Positions 1-5,404 of a DNA stretch of 6,884 nt are shown one piece after another. Position numbers and translations under genes: made by a program. Location: NCBI GenBank assembly GCA_900555855.1, contig USML01000091.1, positions 1-6,884 of the forward strand, given 5' to 3'. The notes below the pieces were generated by a model. That model worked only from the letters and a program-made list of their open reading frames with translations. It searched no databases and was not told the DNA's origin. This DNA comes from an uncultured Eubacteriales bacterium. Its GTDB lineage: Bacteria; Bacillota; Clostridia; Oscillospirales; Butyricicoccaceae. Every line of letters starts with the position of its first letter. Positions within the stretch are counted from its first letter, which is position 1.

Positions 1-24
1 CTCGGAGATGTGTATAAGAGACAG
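1..24 (+). other. Residual Nextera/Tn5 sequencing adapter (artefact)
   Basis: Positions 6-24 read AGATGTGTATAAGAGACAG, the 19-bp Tn5 mosaic end used in Nextera library kits. The preceding CTCGG matches the end of the Read 2 transposase adapter. This is library-preparation sequence left at a contig end, not genome. It creates false coding signal on both strands: the plus strand reads MYKRQ from position 10, and the minus-strand topA frame stays open through it as LSLIHISE. Genomic sequence starts at position 25. Confidence 0.97.
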
Positions 25-1953
25 GTGCTCGCAGCCATAGTAATAATAGCCGCTCTTGGATTTTTTCTTCAGCAGCCGGGCGCCGCACTTGGGGCAGGGC
101 ACGCCGGTGTCCTGGGTGATGGGCTTGGTGTTTTTACACTCCGGATAGCCCGGGCAGGCCAGGAATTTGCCGAAGCGGCCGTTTTTAATGACCATTCTGC
201 GGCCACAGAGCTCGCAGACCTCATCGGATTCCTCATCGGGGACCTTGATGCGTTTTTTGTCCAGATCGATCTCCGCCTGCTGCAGCTCCGCGGAAAAGTC
301 CGCATAAAACTTCCGCAGGATCTCCCGGTAATCCACCTTGCCGGCTTCCACCTCGTCCAGCTGAGCCTCCATGGAGGAGGTGAACTGGACATCCACGATA
401 TCCTGAAACTTGTCGATCATCAGGTCGGTGACGGCTTCGCCCAGATTGGTGGGCCGCAGGGCCCGGCCCTCCTTGGCCACATATTCCCGGTCCAGAATGA
501 CGGAAATGGTGGGCGCATAGGTGGAGGGGCGTCCCACGCCCTTTTCCTCCATGGCCTTGATCAGGGAGGCCTCGGTGTAGCGGGCGGGAGGCTGGGTAAA
601 ATGCTGCTTCGGATCTACCGCGCGGTATTCCGGCGCGTCGCCAGGCTGCAGGCCGGGCAGCGGAGAAGCGTCGCCCTCCTTCTGCTCGTCGGTGCCCTCC
701 TCATACAGGGCCAGAAAGCCCGGGAAGGCCACGCTCTGGCCGGTGGCCCGGAACAGATAGCCGCCGCAGCCGATGTCTGCCGAGACGGTATCCAAAATGG
801 CGTCGCTCATCTGGCAGGCGATAAAGCGCTCCCAGATCAGCTTATACAGGCGGTACTGATCCGCCGTCAGGCTCCGGCGGACGCTCTCCGGCTCCAGGCC
901 GGGATTGGCGGGACGGATGGCCTCGTGGGCGTCCTGCGCGGATTTTTTCTGGGGGAAGACCCGGGTCTTGGCGGGCTGATATTCCGCGCCGTAGCGGCCG
1001 GCGATATAGGCCCGCGCCGCGGCGGAAGCCTCTGCGGCGATGCGCAGAGAGTCGGTACGCATATAGGTGATGAGACCGGTGTGGCCCTGGCCCTCCAGCT
1101 CCACGCCCTCATAAAGCTCCTGTGCCACCGCCATGGTGCGCTTGGCCGTCATGCCCAGCTTGCGGGAGGCCTCCTGCTGGAGGGTGGAGGTAGTAAAGGG
1201 CGGCGCAGGCTGGCGCTTTTTCCGGGCGTTTTTCACGGTCTTCACCTGATAGGGCTGGCCGTCGATGGCGGAAAGCACCGTCTGAACGCTCTGCTCGTCG
1301 GGCAGCTCCAGCTTACCTGCCTCCGTACCAAAGAAATGTGCAGTGAAATCCCGGGCGTTCTGCCGGAGCACCACATCAATGCTCCAGTATTCCACCGGCT
1401 GGAAGGCGCGGATCTCCCGCTCCCGGTCCACCACCATGCGGGTGACCACGCTCTGGACGCGGCCGGCGGAAAGGCCTGTGCGGACCTTGCGCCACAGGAA
1501 GGGCGAGAGCTTATAGCCCACGATGCGGTCCAGAATCCGCCGGGCCTGCTGGGCGTCCACCAGATCCATGTCGATGCCGCGGGGGTGCTGGATGGCGTCG
1601 GTAACGGCGGTGCGGGTGATCTCGTTGAAGGTGACCCGCTGGCTCTTTTCCGGCGCCAGCTCCAGCAGCTGCTGCAGATGCCAGGAGATGGCTTCGCCCT
1701 CCCGGTCCGGGTCGGTGGCGAGATAGACGAAATCCGCCTCCTGAGACGCGGTCTTCAGCTCGCGGATGATCTTGTCCTTGCCCTCGATGGGGATATAGGT
1801 GGTCTTGAAATCATGGTCCACATCCACGCCCAGTTCCTTTTTGGGCAGATCGCGAAGGTGTCCCATGGACGCCTTGACCTGAAAGCCGCTGCCCAGGTAG
1901 CGGGTGATGGTCTTGGCCTTGGCGGGGGATTCCACAATGAGAAGCTTTGCCAT
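25..1953 (-). CDS. topA: DNA topoisomerase I (type IA), 3'-truncated by contig end
   Basis: This gene encodes the type IA topoisomerase that relaxes negative supercoils by passing one strand through a transient 5'-phosphotyrosine break. The protein starts MAKLLIVESPAKAKT; Glu8 is the conserved Toprim glutamate and DPDREGE (81-87) is the Mg2+-binding Toprim motif. ITYMRTDS carries the catalytic tyrosine, Tyr297. A DAHEAIRP motif follows. The C-terminal part has one complete four-cysteine zinc ribbon (CELCG...CPGYPEC) and the start of a second (CPKCG...YYYYGC). 643 residues are present; clostridial homologues are usually near 690, so roughly 50 residues, including the end of the second zinc ribbon, are missing because the sequence runs into the adapter. 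A GGAGG ribosome binding site at 1960-1964, six bases before the ATG, fixes the start. The gene lies 32 bp downstream of dprA in the same operon, a common Firmicute pairing. A 663-codon open frame on the opposite strand is a G+C-driven shadow. Confidence 0.97.
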
Positions 1954-1985
1954 GTATTTCCTCCATTTCACCGAAACGGTCGTTT

Positions 1986-3122
1986 TCAGATTTTTTCATA
2001 GGTCTGGCCGGGCAGCTGACGGATCCGGCCCTTGAGCTCCAACAGCGTCAGGCGGCTGAGCAGCGTATTCACCGGGATGCCTGTACGGCGGCTGATCTCA
2101 TCCAGCTGCAAAGGCTCCTCCAGCGCCGCCAGCACCGGATCCTGCTCCGGCGCGGCCTTGGGCGCAGGCTGCGGCAGGCCGGCGGAAGCCCGGCTCTGGG
2201 GTCTGCGGCGGACCTCCGGCAGGCCCTCCGGCGTCTCCCGGAAGGCATAGCGCCCGGCATATTCCTCCAGAATATCCCCTGCGCTCCGCACCAACTTCGC
2301 GCCGTTGGCGATCAGGTCGTTGCAGCCCTCGCTGGAGGGCACATCCACCCCGCCGGGAACGGCGAACACATCTCTCCCCTGCTCCAGCGCCAGCTCGGCG
2401 GTGATCAGCGAGCCGGACTTCATGGGCGCTTCCGCCACCACCACGCCCAGGCTCAGGCCGCTGATGATCCGGTTGCGCCGGGGAAAAAAGGACGGATGGC
2501 CCGCCTTGCCCGGTGGATATTCGCTGATGGCCGCGCCCTGATACAAAATATCCCGCAGAAGGCCCGTGTTGGACGCGGGATAGCAGTGGTCGATGGCCGT
2601 CCCGAAGACGGCCACGGTGGGCGTCTCGCCCTGCAGCGCGCCCCGATGGGCCGCGGAATCAATGCCCGCCGCCATGCCGGAGACCACGCAAACGCCGCTC
2701 TGGCTCAGCTGAAAGCCCAGCTTTTCCGCCAGCAGCAGCCCGTAGGCCGTGGCCTTCCGCTGTCCCACCACGGCGATGGCAGGCAGCGCGTTGAGATCGG
2801 GGAGCTTTCCCCGGACATATAACACAAGCGGAGGATCGTAGATCTCCCGAAGCCTTTTGGGATATGCCTCGTCCCGGATGGACAAAACGGTCACGGAAAG
2901 GGCCCGGCAGCGGTCCAGAATGGTCCGCGCCGGCTGCAGCTCCCGGTCTTCCAGCCGCTTCAGCTCGCCGGCATTGAGCCGGCAGTGCCGCTGCAGCTCT
3001 GCCCCGCTGCTCTCCCAGACGGCCCTCGGCCCCAGCTCCAGCGCCAATTTGGCCGCCTTTCTGGGGTTCAGCCCGGTTTCCTGCAGCCAGACGGCATAGA
3101 CCAGCTCGTCTCCGCCGCTCAT
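1986..3122 (-). CDS. dprA: DNA-processing protein DprA (Smf)
   Basis: The 378-residue product is DprA, which binds incoming single-stranded DNA in the cytoplasm and loads RecA during natural transformation. The gene is also kept in many bacteria not known to be competent. Residues 1-80 form the N-terminal helical (SAM-like) region. The Rossmann-like DprA core spans about 85-285, with VVGQRKATAYG (118-128), SGMAAGIDSAAHRGAL (148-163), FPRRNRIISGLS (213-224) and KSGSLITAELALEQGRDVFAVPG (within 235-257). A Pro/Ala/Arg-rich linker (about 300-327) leads to a winged-helix C-terminus (328-378). The start at 3122 is chosen because its ATG overlaps the TGA of the upstream methyltransferase gene (ATGA), the usual sign of translational coupling. 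The frame stays open further upstream, but there it only shadows that gene. Two small departures from the usual motifs are Gln121, where Ser/Thr is common after VG, and FGTAIDHCYP (173-182) in place of the usual GxGxDxxYP. Confidence 0.95.
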   Translation of the reverse strand: MSGGDELVYAVWLQETGLNPRKAAKLALELGPRAVWESSGAELQRHCRLNAGELKRLEDRELQPARTILDRCRALSVTVLSIRDEAYPKRLREIYDPPLVLYVRGKLPDLNALPAIAVVGQRKATAYGLLLAEKLGFQLSQSGVCVVSGMAAGIDSAAHRGALQGETPTVAVFGTAIDHCYPASNTGLLRDILYQGAAISEYPPGKAGHPSFFPRRNRIISGLSLGVVVAEAPMKSGSLITAELALEQGRDVFAVPGGVDVPSSEGCNDLIANGAKLVRSAGDILEEYAGRYAFRETPEGLPEVRRRPQSRASAGLPQPAPKAAPEQDPVLAALEEPLQLDEISRRTGIPVNTLLSRLTLLELKGRIRQLPGQTYEKI

Positions 3123-3865
3123 CGCCGCATCTCCCACATCAGGATGCCCGCAGCCACGCCGGCATTCAGCGATTCCGCGCTCTGGATGGGGATGATGACC
3201 GAGCCGTCGCACAAAGACGCCGTCTCCTCTGAGACGCCGTGGGCCTCGTTGCCCACCACCGCGCAGGCGCAGTGCAGGTCCACCTCCGTGACCTTGCGGC
3301 TGCATGGATCCAGCAGGGCCGCATACAGGGGGACGGAAAGCGCCGTCAGCTGCTGCCGCAGCTGCTGGGGGGTGAAGAAAAACAGTTTGGCGCGGAACAG
3401 ACTGCCCATGGCGGAACGGACCACCTTTGGGCTGTAAGGATCCACGCAGTCGCCCAGCAGGATCACGCCGTCCAGCCCGAAGGCGTCTGCCGTGCGGAGG
3501 ATGGTGCCCAGATTGCCCGGATCCCGCAGCCGGTCCAGCGCCAGAAAGCGCCGGCCGGAGAGCGTCTCCCGCCGCGGCGGGATGGGCAGGGTAAAGACCA
3601 CGCCCTGGGGCGCGGGGACATCGCTGAGCTTGCGCAGGACGCCCTCCGTCACCGCCCGCACCGGGCAGGACAGGGCGGGCAGCCGCGAAAGCTGGCTGTC
3701 CAGGCAAAAGACGCTTTCCGGCACGCAGCCGGAGCGCAGCGCCTCCTCCAGCAGCGTAAAGCCCTCGCAGACGAAAAGGCCCTCCGCCCTGCGGTTTCTG
3801 GAAGCGCTCAAAAGGCCGCAGACCTGCTTGATCTGCGGATTTTCCCGGCTGGTGATGGTCAGCAT
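3119..3865 (-). CDS. TrmH/SpoU-family RNA 2'-O-ribose methyltransferase
   Basis: The 248-residue product is a SPOUT-class RNA methyltransferase using S-adenosylmethionine, with a trefoil-knot catalytic domain. Residues 1-95 look like the substrate-binding domain of the RlmB/TsnR-like group (EGFTLLEEALRSG at 34-46). The three SpoU motifs are clear: motif 1 RDPGNLGTILRTADAFG (114-130, with the conserved Asn and catalytic-type Arg), motif 2 VVGNEAHGVSEE (203-214) and motif 3 IPIQSAESLNAGVAAGIL (225-242), which form the knot and cofactor site. The likely substrate is 23S rRNA or tRNA; the sequence does not say which, so no symbol is given. The ATG at 3865 has a GAAGGGGG Shine-Dalgarno sequence (3873-3880, minus strand) seven bases upstream. 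It is the first gene of the operon with dprA and topA and overlaps dprA by four bases. Confidence 0.93.
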   Translation of the reverse strand: MLTITSRENPQIKQVCGLLSASRNRRAEGLFVCEGFTLLEEALRSGCVPESVFCLDSQLSRLPALSCPVRAVTEGVLRKLSDVPAPQGVVFTLPIPPRRETLSGRRFLALDRLRDPGNLGTILRTADAFGLDGVILLGDCVDPYSPKVVRSAMGSLFRAKLFFFTPQQLRQQLTALSVPLYAALLDPCSRKVTEVDLHCACAVVGNEAHGVSEETASLCDGSVIIPIQSAESLNAGVAAGILMWEMRR

Positions 3866-3908
3866 GCAAAAGCCCCCTTCCGGGTCCGTGTGATGTTATT
3901 TCTTATAA

Positions 3909-3937
3909 AGTATAGCAAAAGGGGTTTTTCAATGCAA
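3909..3937 (-). promoter_or_regulatory. Sigma-A-type promoter of the methyltransferase-dprA-topA operon
   Basis: On the minus strand a TTGCAT -35 box (3932-3937) is separated by 17 bp from a TATACT -10 box (3909-3914). The box is preceded by TGC (3915-3917), which makes an extended -10. Transcription would begin near 3902, giving a leader of about 37 bases with the Shine-Dalgarno sequence at its end. It is the only good promoter seen directly upstream of the three-gene operon. Confidence 0.7.
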
Positions 3938-3954
3938 GAGGGTTTTTTCAGTGC

Positions 3955-4226
3955 TGCCATCGCTTGACAAGGGGAAGTATGCTTTCCGGCGGCCAAAATA
4001 GCCGCTGGGCTTCGTCATCGTCCTTGGTGGGCGTCAGCCCACCTTCGTCCTCTTCCTTGCCAGCAACGATTTTTGCTCGCCGGAAAGTCCGAGGAGTTTT
4101 TCGGGAGCAGATTTGACGGCCCGCAAGGCAGACGAGGCCGCCGGGCTGTCGCCCGGCAACGAGGATAACGCTGCAAGCCGCCGAATATGCCCCGAAAAAC
4201 CATGTTTCCCCTTGTCAAGTGATGGA
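3955..4226. repeat. MITE-like long imperfect palindrome (intergenic element)
   Basis: The ends are inverted copies. CTTGACAAGGGGAA (3963-3976) matches the complement of 4206-4219 exactly, and outer CCATC (3957-3961) pairs with GATGG (4221-4225); weaker matching continues inward. Each arm has its own 7-bp perfect hairpin at almost mirror positions: GGTGGGC-gtca-GCCCACC (4026-4043) and GCCGGGC-tgtc-GCCCGGC (4140-4157). GCTC (4075-4078) pairs with GAGC (4105-4108) near the symmetry centre at about 4091. The two halves therefore look like diverged inverted copies. AGTGC flanks both sides (3950-3954 and 4227-4231), a possible 5-bp target-site duplication. No convincing coding sequence lies inside. 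A non-autonomous transposon (MITE) is the best reading; a structured RNA or a REP-like intergenic repeat is the alternative. It ends about 13 bp upstream of the -35 box of the methyltransferase operon. Confidence 0.7.
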
Positions 4227-4228
4227 AG

Positions 4229-4259
4229 TGCCTGCGGAAAAGGCGATTTTCCGCAGGCA
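4229..4259. terminator. Perfect 13-bp-stem hairpin, possible terminator
   Basis: TGCCTGCGGAAAA (4229-4241) and TTTTCCGCAGGCA (4247-4259) form a perfect 13-bp stem around a five-base loop. It lies 26 bases past the stop codon of the DtxR-family gene, where a terminator for that minus-strand gene would be expected. No run of U follows the stem on either strand, so classic intrinsic termination is doubtful. It could instead protect the 3' end of the transcript or be part of the neighbouring repeat. The stem itself is certain; the role is not. Confidence 0.4.
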
Positions 4260-4285
4260 GCTTCTCAAAAATGGCCCTCCGCAGC

Positions 4286-4654
4286 TCAAAAATGCAGCTT
4301 GGCGTGGGCGCAGATGGCCTCATAGGTCTGCTGGCTGATGTCGTGCTCCATTTTGCAGGCGTCCTGCTCGGCGGTCTTTTCGTCGATGCCCAGCGCCATC
4401 AGAAACCGGGTGAGGGTATGGTGCCGGTCCAGCATCTTATTGGCGATGGCCAGACCGCTGTCCGTCAAGGTGATGAGCCCATCCTTGTCCATGGTGATAT
4501 AGCCGTTTTCCTTCAGGCGCTTGGTGGTGTAGGACACGCTGGGCTTGGTGACGCCCAGGTATTCCGCGATGTCGATGGAGCGAATATAGCCATGCTTTTC
4601 CTGCATCATCAGCATGGCTTCCAGATAATCTTCCGATGCCCGTAATATCTTCAT
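4286..4654 (-). CDS. DtxR/MntR-family metal-dependent transcriptional regulator
   Basis: The 122-residue protein has an N-terminal winged helix-turn-helix (about 4-65: SIDIAEYLGVTKPSVSYTTK is helix-turn-helix, GLITLTDSG the wing) followed by the metal-binding dimerisation domain (66-122). It has no C-terminal SH3/FeoA-like domain, so it is the short MntR-like form. Residues that align with the metal ligands of the family are Asp9, Glu12, His78, Cys100, Glu103 and His104. Asp9/Glu12 resemble MntR, while Cys100 in ACKMEH resembles the DtxR/IdeR ligand Cys102. The gene diverges from feoA-feoA-feoB, so it most likely senses Fe2+ (or Mn2+) and represses that operon through the GTTAA palindromes; this is inference. 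The ATG at 4654 is chosen because later Met codons (14, 16, 17) would remove both Asp9 and Glu12. No well-placed Shine-Dalgarno sequence precedes it: the nearest, GGAG, is about 18 bases away. Confidence 0.93.
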   Translation of the reverse strand: MKILRASEDYLEAMLMMQEKHGYIRSIDIAEYLGVTKPSVSYTTKRLKENGYITMDKDGLITLTDSGLAIANKMLDRHHTLTRFLMALGIDEKTAEQDACKMEHDISQQTYEAICAHAKLHF

Positions 4655-4658
4655 GCAA

Positions 4659-4667
4659 AGTATACCA
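4659..4667 (-). promoter_or_regulatory. Extended -10 element close to the DtxR-family start codon
   Basis: On the minus strand TGG (4665-4667) directly precedes TATACT (4659-4664), a good extended -10 box. No clear -35 box lies 17-18 bp upstream. Only four bases separate the box from the ATG, so transcription from it would start at or inside the start codon, giving a leaderless or nearly leaderless mRNA. A GGTTAAC half-site (4691-4697) lies just upstream and could serve autoregulation. The motif is clear; its use is uncertain. Confidence 0.4.
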
Positions 4668-4745
4668 ACTTTCTCCGAAAACTATTTTCAGGTTAACACA
4701 CTCTGCCGAAAATTACAAGATGCAGAAAAAACTTTACACTTTTTC

Positions 4746-4774
4746 TTGACAAGAGCAGTTAGAGGTGTTAAACT
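4746..4774 (+). promoter_or_regulatory. feo operon promoter (sigma-A type, extended -10)
   Basis: A consensus TTGACA -35 box (4746-4751), a 17-bp spacer and a TAAACT -10 box (4769-4774) preceded by TGT (4766-4768) form a strong housekeeping promoter. The DNA upstream is A/T-rich with short A and T tracts (about 4723-4744) that could act as an UP element. The start point should lie near 4781, leaving a leader of about 111 bases before feoA1. Two GTTAA palindromes cover the -10 box and the start point, so repression by blocking polymerase is likely. Confidence 0.85.
4758..4773. promoter_or_regulatory. Putative operator O1, over the feo -10 box
   Basis: GTTAGAGGTGTTAAAC is an imperfect version of the palindrome seen at 4783-4798 and 5373-5388. 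It keeps the GTTA and TAAaC ends but has weaker internal symmetry. It covers most of the -10 box. A bound DtxR-type protein here would exclude RNA polymerase. Confidence 0.5.
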
Positions 4775-4782
4775 TTAGGACG

Positions 4783-4798
4783 GTTAAGGGAGCTTAAC
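4783..4798. promoter_or_regulatory. Putative operator O2, at the feo transcription start
   Basis: GTTAAGGGAGCTTAAC has perfect 6-bp inverted arms (GTTAAG/CTTAAC) around GGAG. It begins 25 bp after O1 and sits at the predicted start of transcription. Its resemblance to the copy before feoB and the divergent DtxR-family gene support a metal-regulated operator. Binding is inferred. Confidence 0.65.
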
Positions 4799-4858
4799 TG
4801 CTTTCCCTTGCAGCTGAACAAAGGGCGCGGGCCGCATGGCCTGTCCTGTTTCAAAGTC

Positions 4859-4877
4859 TTCCGGCGGCGCGCCGGAA
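4859..4877 (+). other. Leader hairpin just upstream of the feoA1 ribosome binding site
   Basis: TTCCGGC (4859-4865) pairs with GCCGGAA (4871-4877) around a five-base loop, ending two bases before the AGGGAGGG Shine-Dalgarno sequence of feoA1. Further up the leader, TCCCTT (4804-4809) is complementary to AAGGGA (4878-4883), so an alternative fold could hide the ribosome binding site. Whether either structure regulates translation is unknown. Confidence 0.35.
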
Positions 4878-4892
4878 AAGGGAGGGAACCAT

Positions 4893-5105
4893 ATGATGCC
4901 TCTTGCATTTGCCGCTGTGGGCGAGGAAAACCTGATCCGGAAGGTGGGCGGAAGCCCGGAGATGAAAAAGCACCTGGAGGATATGGGCTTTGTCGCCGGC
5001 GGGACCGCCACCGTGGTAGCCGCCATGGGTGGAAACATCATCGTCAAGGTCAAGGAGACCCGGGTGGCCATCAGCGAAGAAATGGCCCGCAAGATCATGA
5101 TCTGA
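4893..5105 (+). CDS. feoA: FeoA-domain protein, first copy
   Basis: The 70-residue product is a small cytoplasmic SH3-like protein of the FeoA family, needed with FeoB for Fe2+ uptake and thought to act on the FeoB G-protein domain. The typical FeoA pattern is present: KHLEDMGFVAGGTATVVAAMG (about 26-46) then GGNIIVKVKETRVAISEEMARKI (46-68), with the 'L..MGf..G' turn followed by paired beta strands. The start at 4893 is chosen for the AGGGAGGG ribosome binding site (4879-4886) six bases upstream. The adjacent ATG at 4896 is also possible. The frame stays open upstream to 4836, but no ribosome binding site supports that start. It is the first gene of the feo operon, 31 bp before the second feoA. 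Confidence 0.92.
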   Translation: MMPLAFAAVGEENLIRKVGGSPEMKKHLEDMGFVAGGTATVVAAMGGNIIVKVKETRVAISEEMARKIMI

Positions 5106-5136
5106 ATTAAAACTCAAGATAAAGGAGAAGTCAACT

Positions 5137-5358
5137 ATGAAGACACTGCGCGAAGCCAGCATCGGCGACACCGTCAAGGTGGTCCGTATCCATGGCGACG
5201 GCCCCATCAAGCGCCGCATCATGGACATGGGAATCACCAAGGGCACCGAGGTCTTTATCCGCAAGGTAGCGCCGCTGGGCGATCCCATGGAAGTCACGGT
5301 CCGCGGCTATGAGCTGAGCCTGCGGAAGGCCGATACCGACATCATCGAGGTCGAATAA
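5137..5358 (+). CDS. feoA: FeoA-domain protein, second copy
   Basis: The 73-residue product is a second FeoA-family SH3-like protein. It has the conserved pattern IGDTVKVVRIHGDGPIKRRIMDMGI (9-33) and a closing strand set with APLGDPMEVTVRGYELSLRKADTDIIEVE (45-73). This copy is closer to the classic stand-alone FeoA (P-[LI]-x-[VI] and G-Y-x-L-S-L-R-x-x-[DE]) than the upstream one. Sequence similarity between the two is low, so they are not a recent duplication. Its ribosome binding site AAAGGAG (5121-5127) lies nine bases from the ATG. feoB begins 46 bp downstream. Confidence 0.95.
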   Translation: MKTLREASIGDTVKVVRIHGDGPIKRRIMDMGITKGTEVFIRKVAPLGDPMEVTVRGYELSLRKADTDIIEVE

Positions 5359-5371
5359 TTTTTTGACACAA

Positions 5372-5389
5372 GGTTAAGGAGATTTAACC
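5372..5389. promoter_or_regulatory. Putative operator O3, inside the operon before feoB
   Basis: GGTTAA-GGAGAT-TTAACC has perfect 6-bp arms and matches O2 closely (GTTAAGG..A..TTAAC). It lies in the 46-bp gap between feoA2 and feoB, ending two bases before the real feoB ribosome binding site (AAAGGAG, 5391-5397). A TTGACA sits just before it (5363-5368), but no acceptable -10 box follows at the right distance. The palindrome also contains AAGGAG and can fold as a weak RNA hairpin, so an RNA-level role is a second possibility. Confidence 0.6.
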
Positions 5390-5404
5390 GAAAGGAGCAG
5401 CACA

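Noticed and set aside
10..2001. 663-codon plus-strand ORF opposite topA
   Set aside because: It begins inside the sequencing adapter (MYKRQ), runs antisense to an unmistakable topoisomerase and has no recognisable domain; its openness follows from high G+C third positions in topA.
3123..3869. In-frame N-terminal extension of dprA, giving a 627-residue protein
   Set aside because: The extension overlaps the methyltransferase gene in another frame and resembles no DprA domain; the ATGA overlap at 3119-3122 marks the real start.
3964..3969. TTGACA in the left end of the palindrome as a promoter -35 box
   Set aside because: No acceptable -10 box lies 16-18 bp downstream, and the same bases belong to the terminal inverted repeat.
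4026..4157. CRISPR or tandem-repeat array in the intergenic region
   Set aside because: The two hairpin units are inverted, diverged and only two in number, with no regular spacing of direct repeats.
4015..4323. 102-codon minus-strand ORF across the palindromic element
   Set aside because: It overlaps the 3' end of the DtxR-family gene in another frame, lies mostly in the inverted repeat, and has an Arg/Pro-rich composition with no ribosome binding site seen.
5363..5391. Internal promoter for feoB from TTGACA at 5363
   Set aside because: At 16-18 bp spacing the candidate -10 hexamers (for example AACCGA) are poor; it is kept only as a remark with operator O3.
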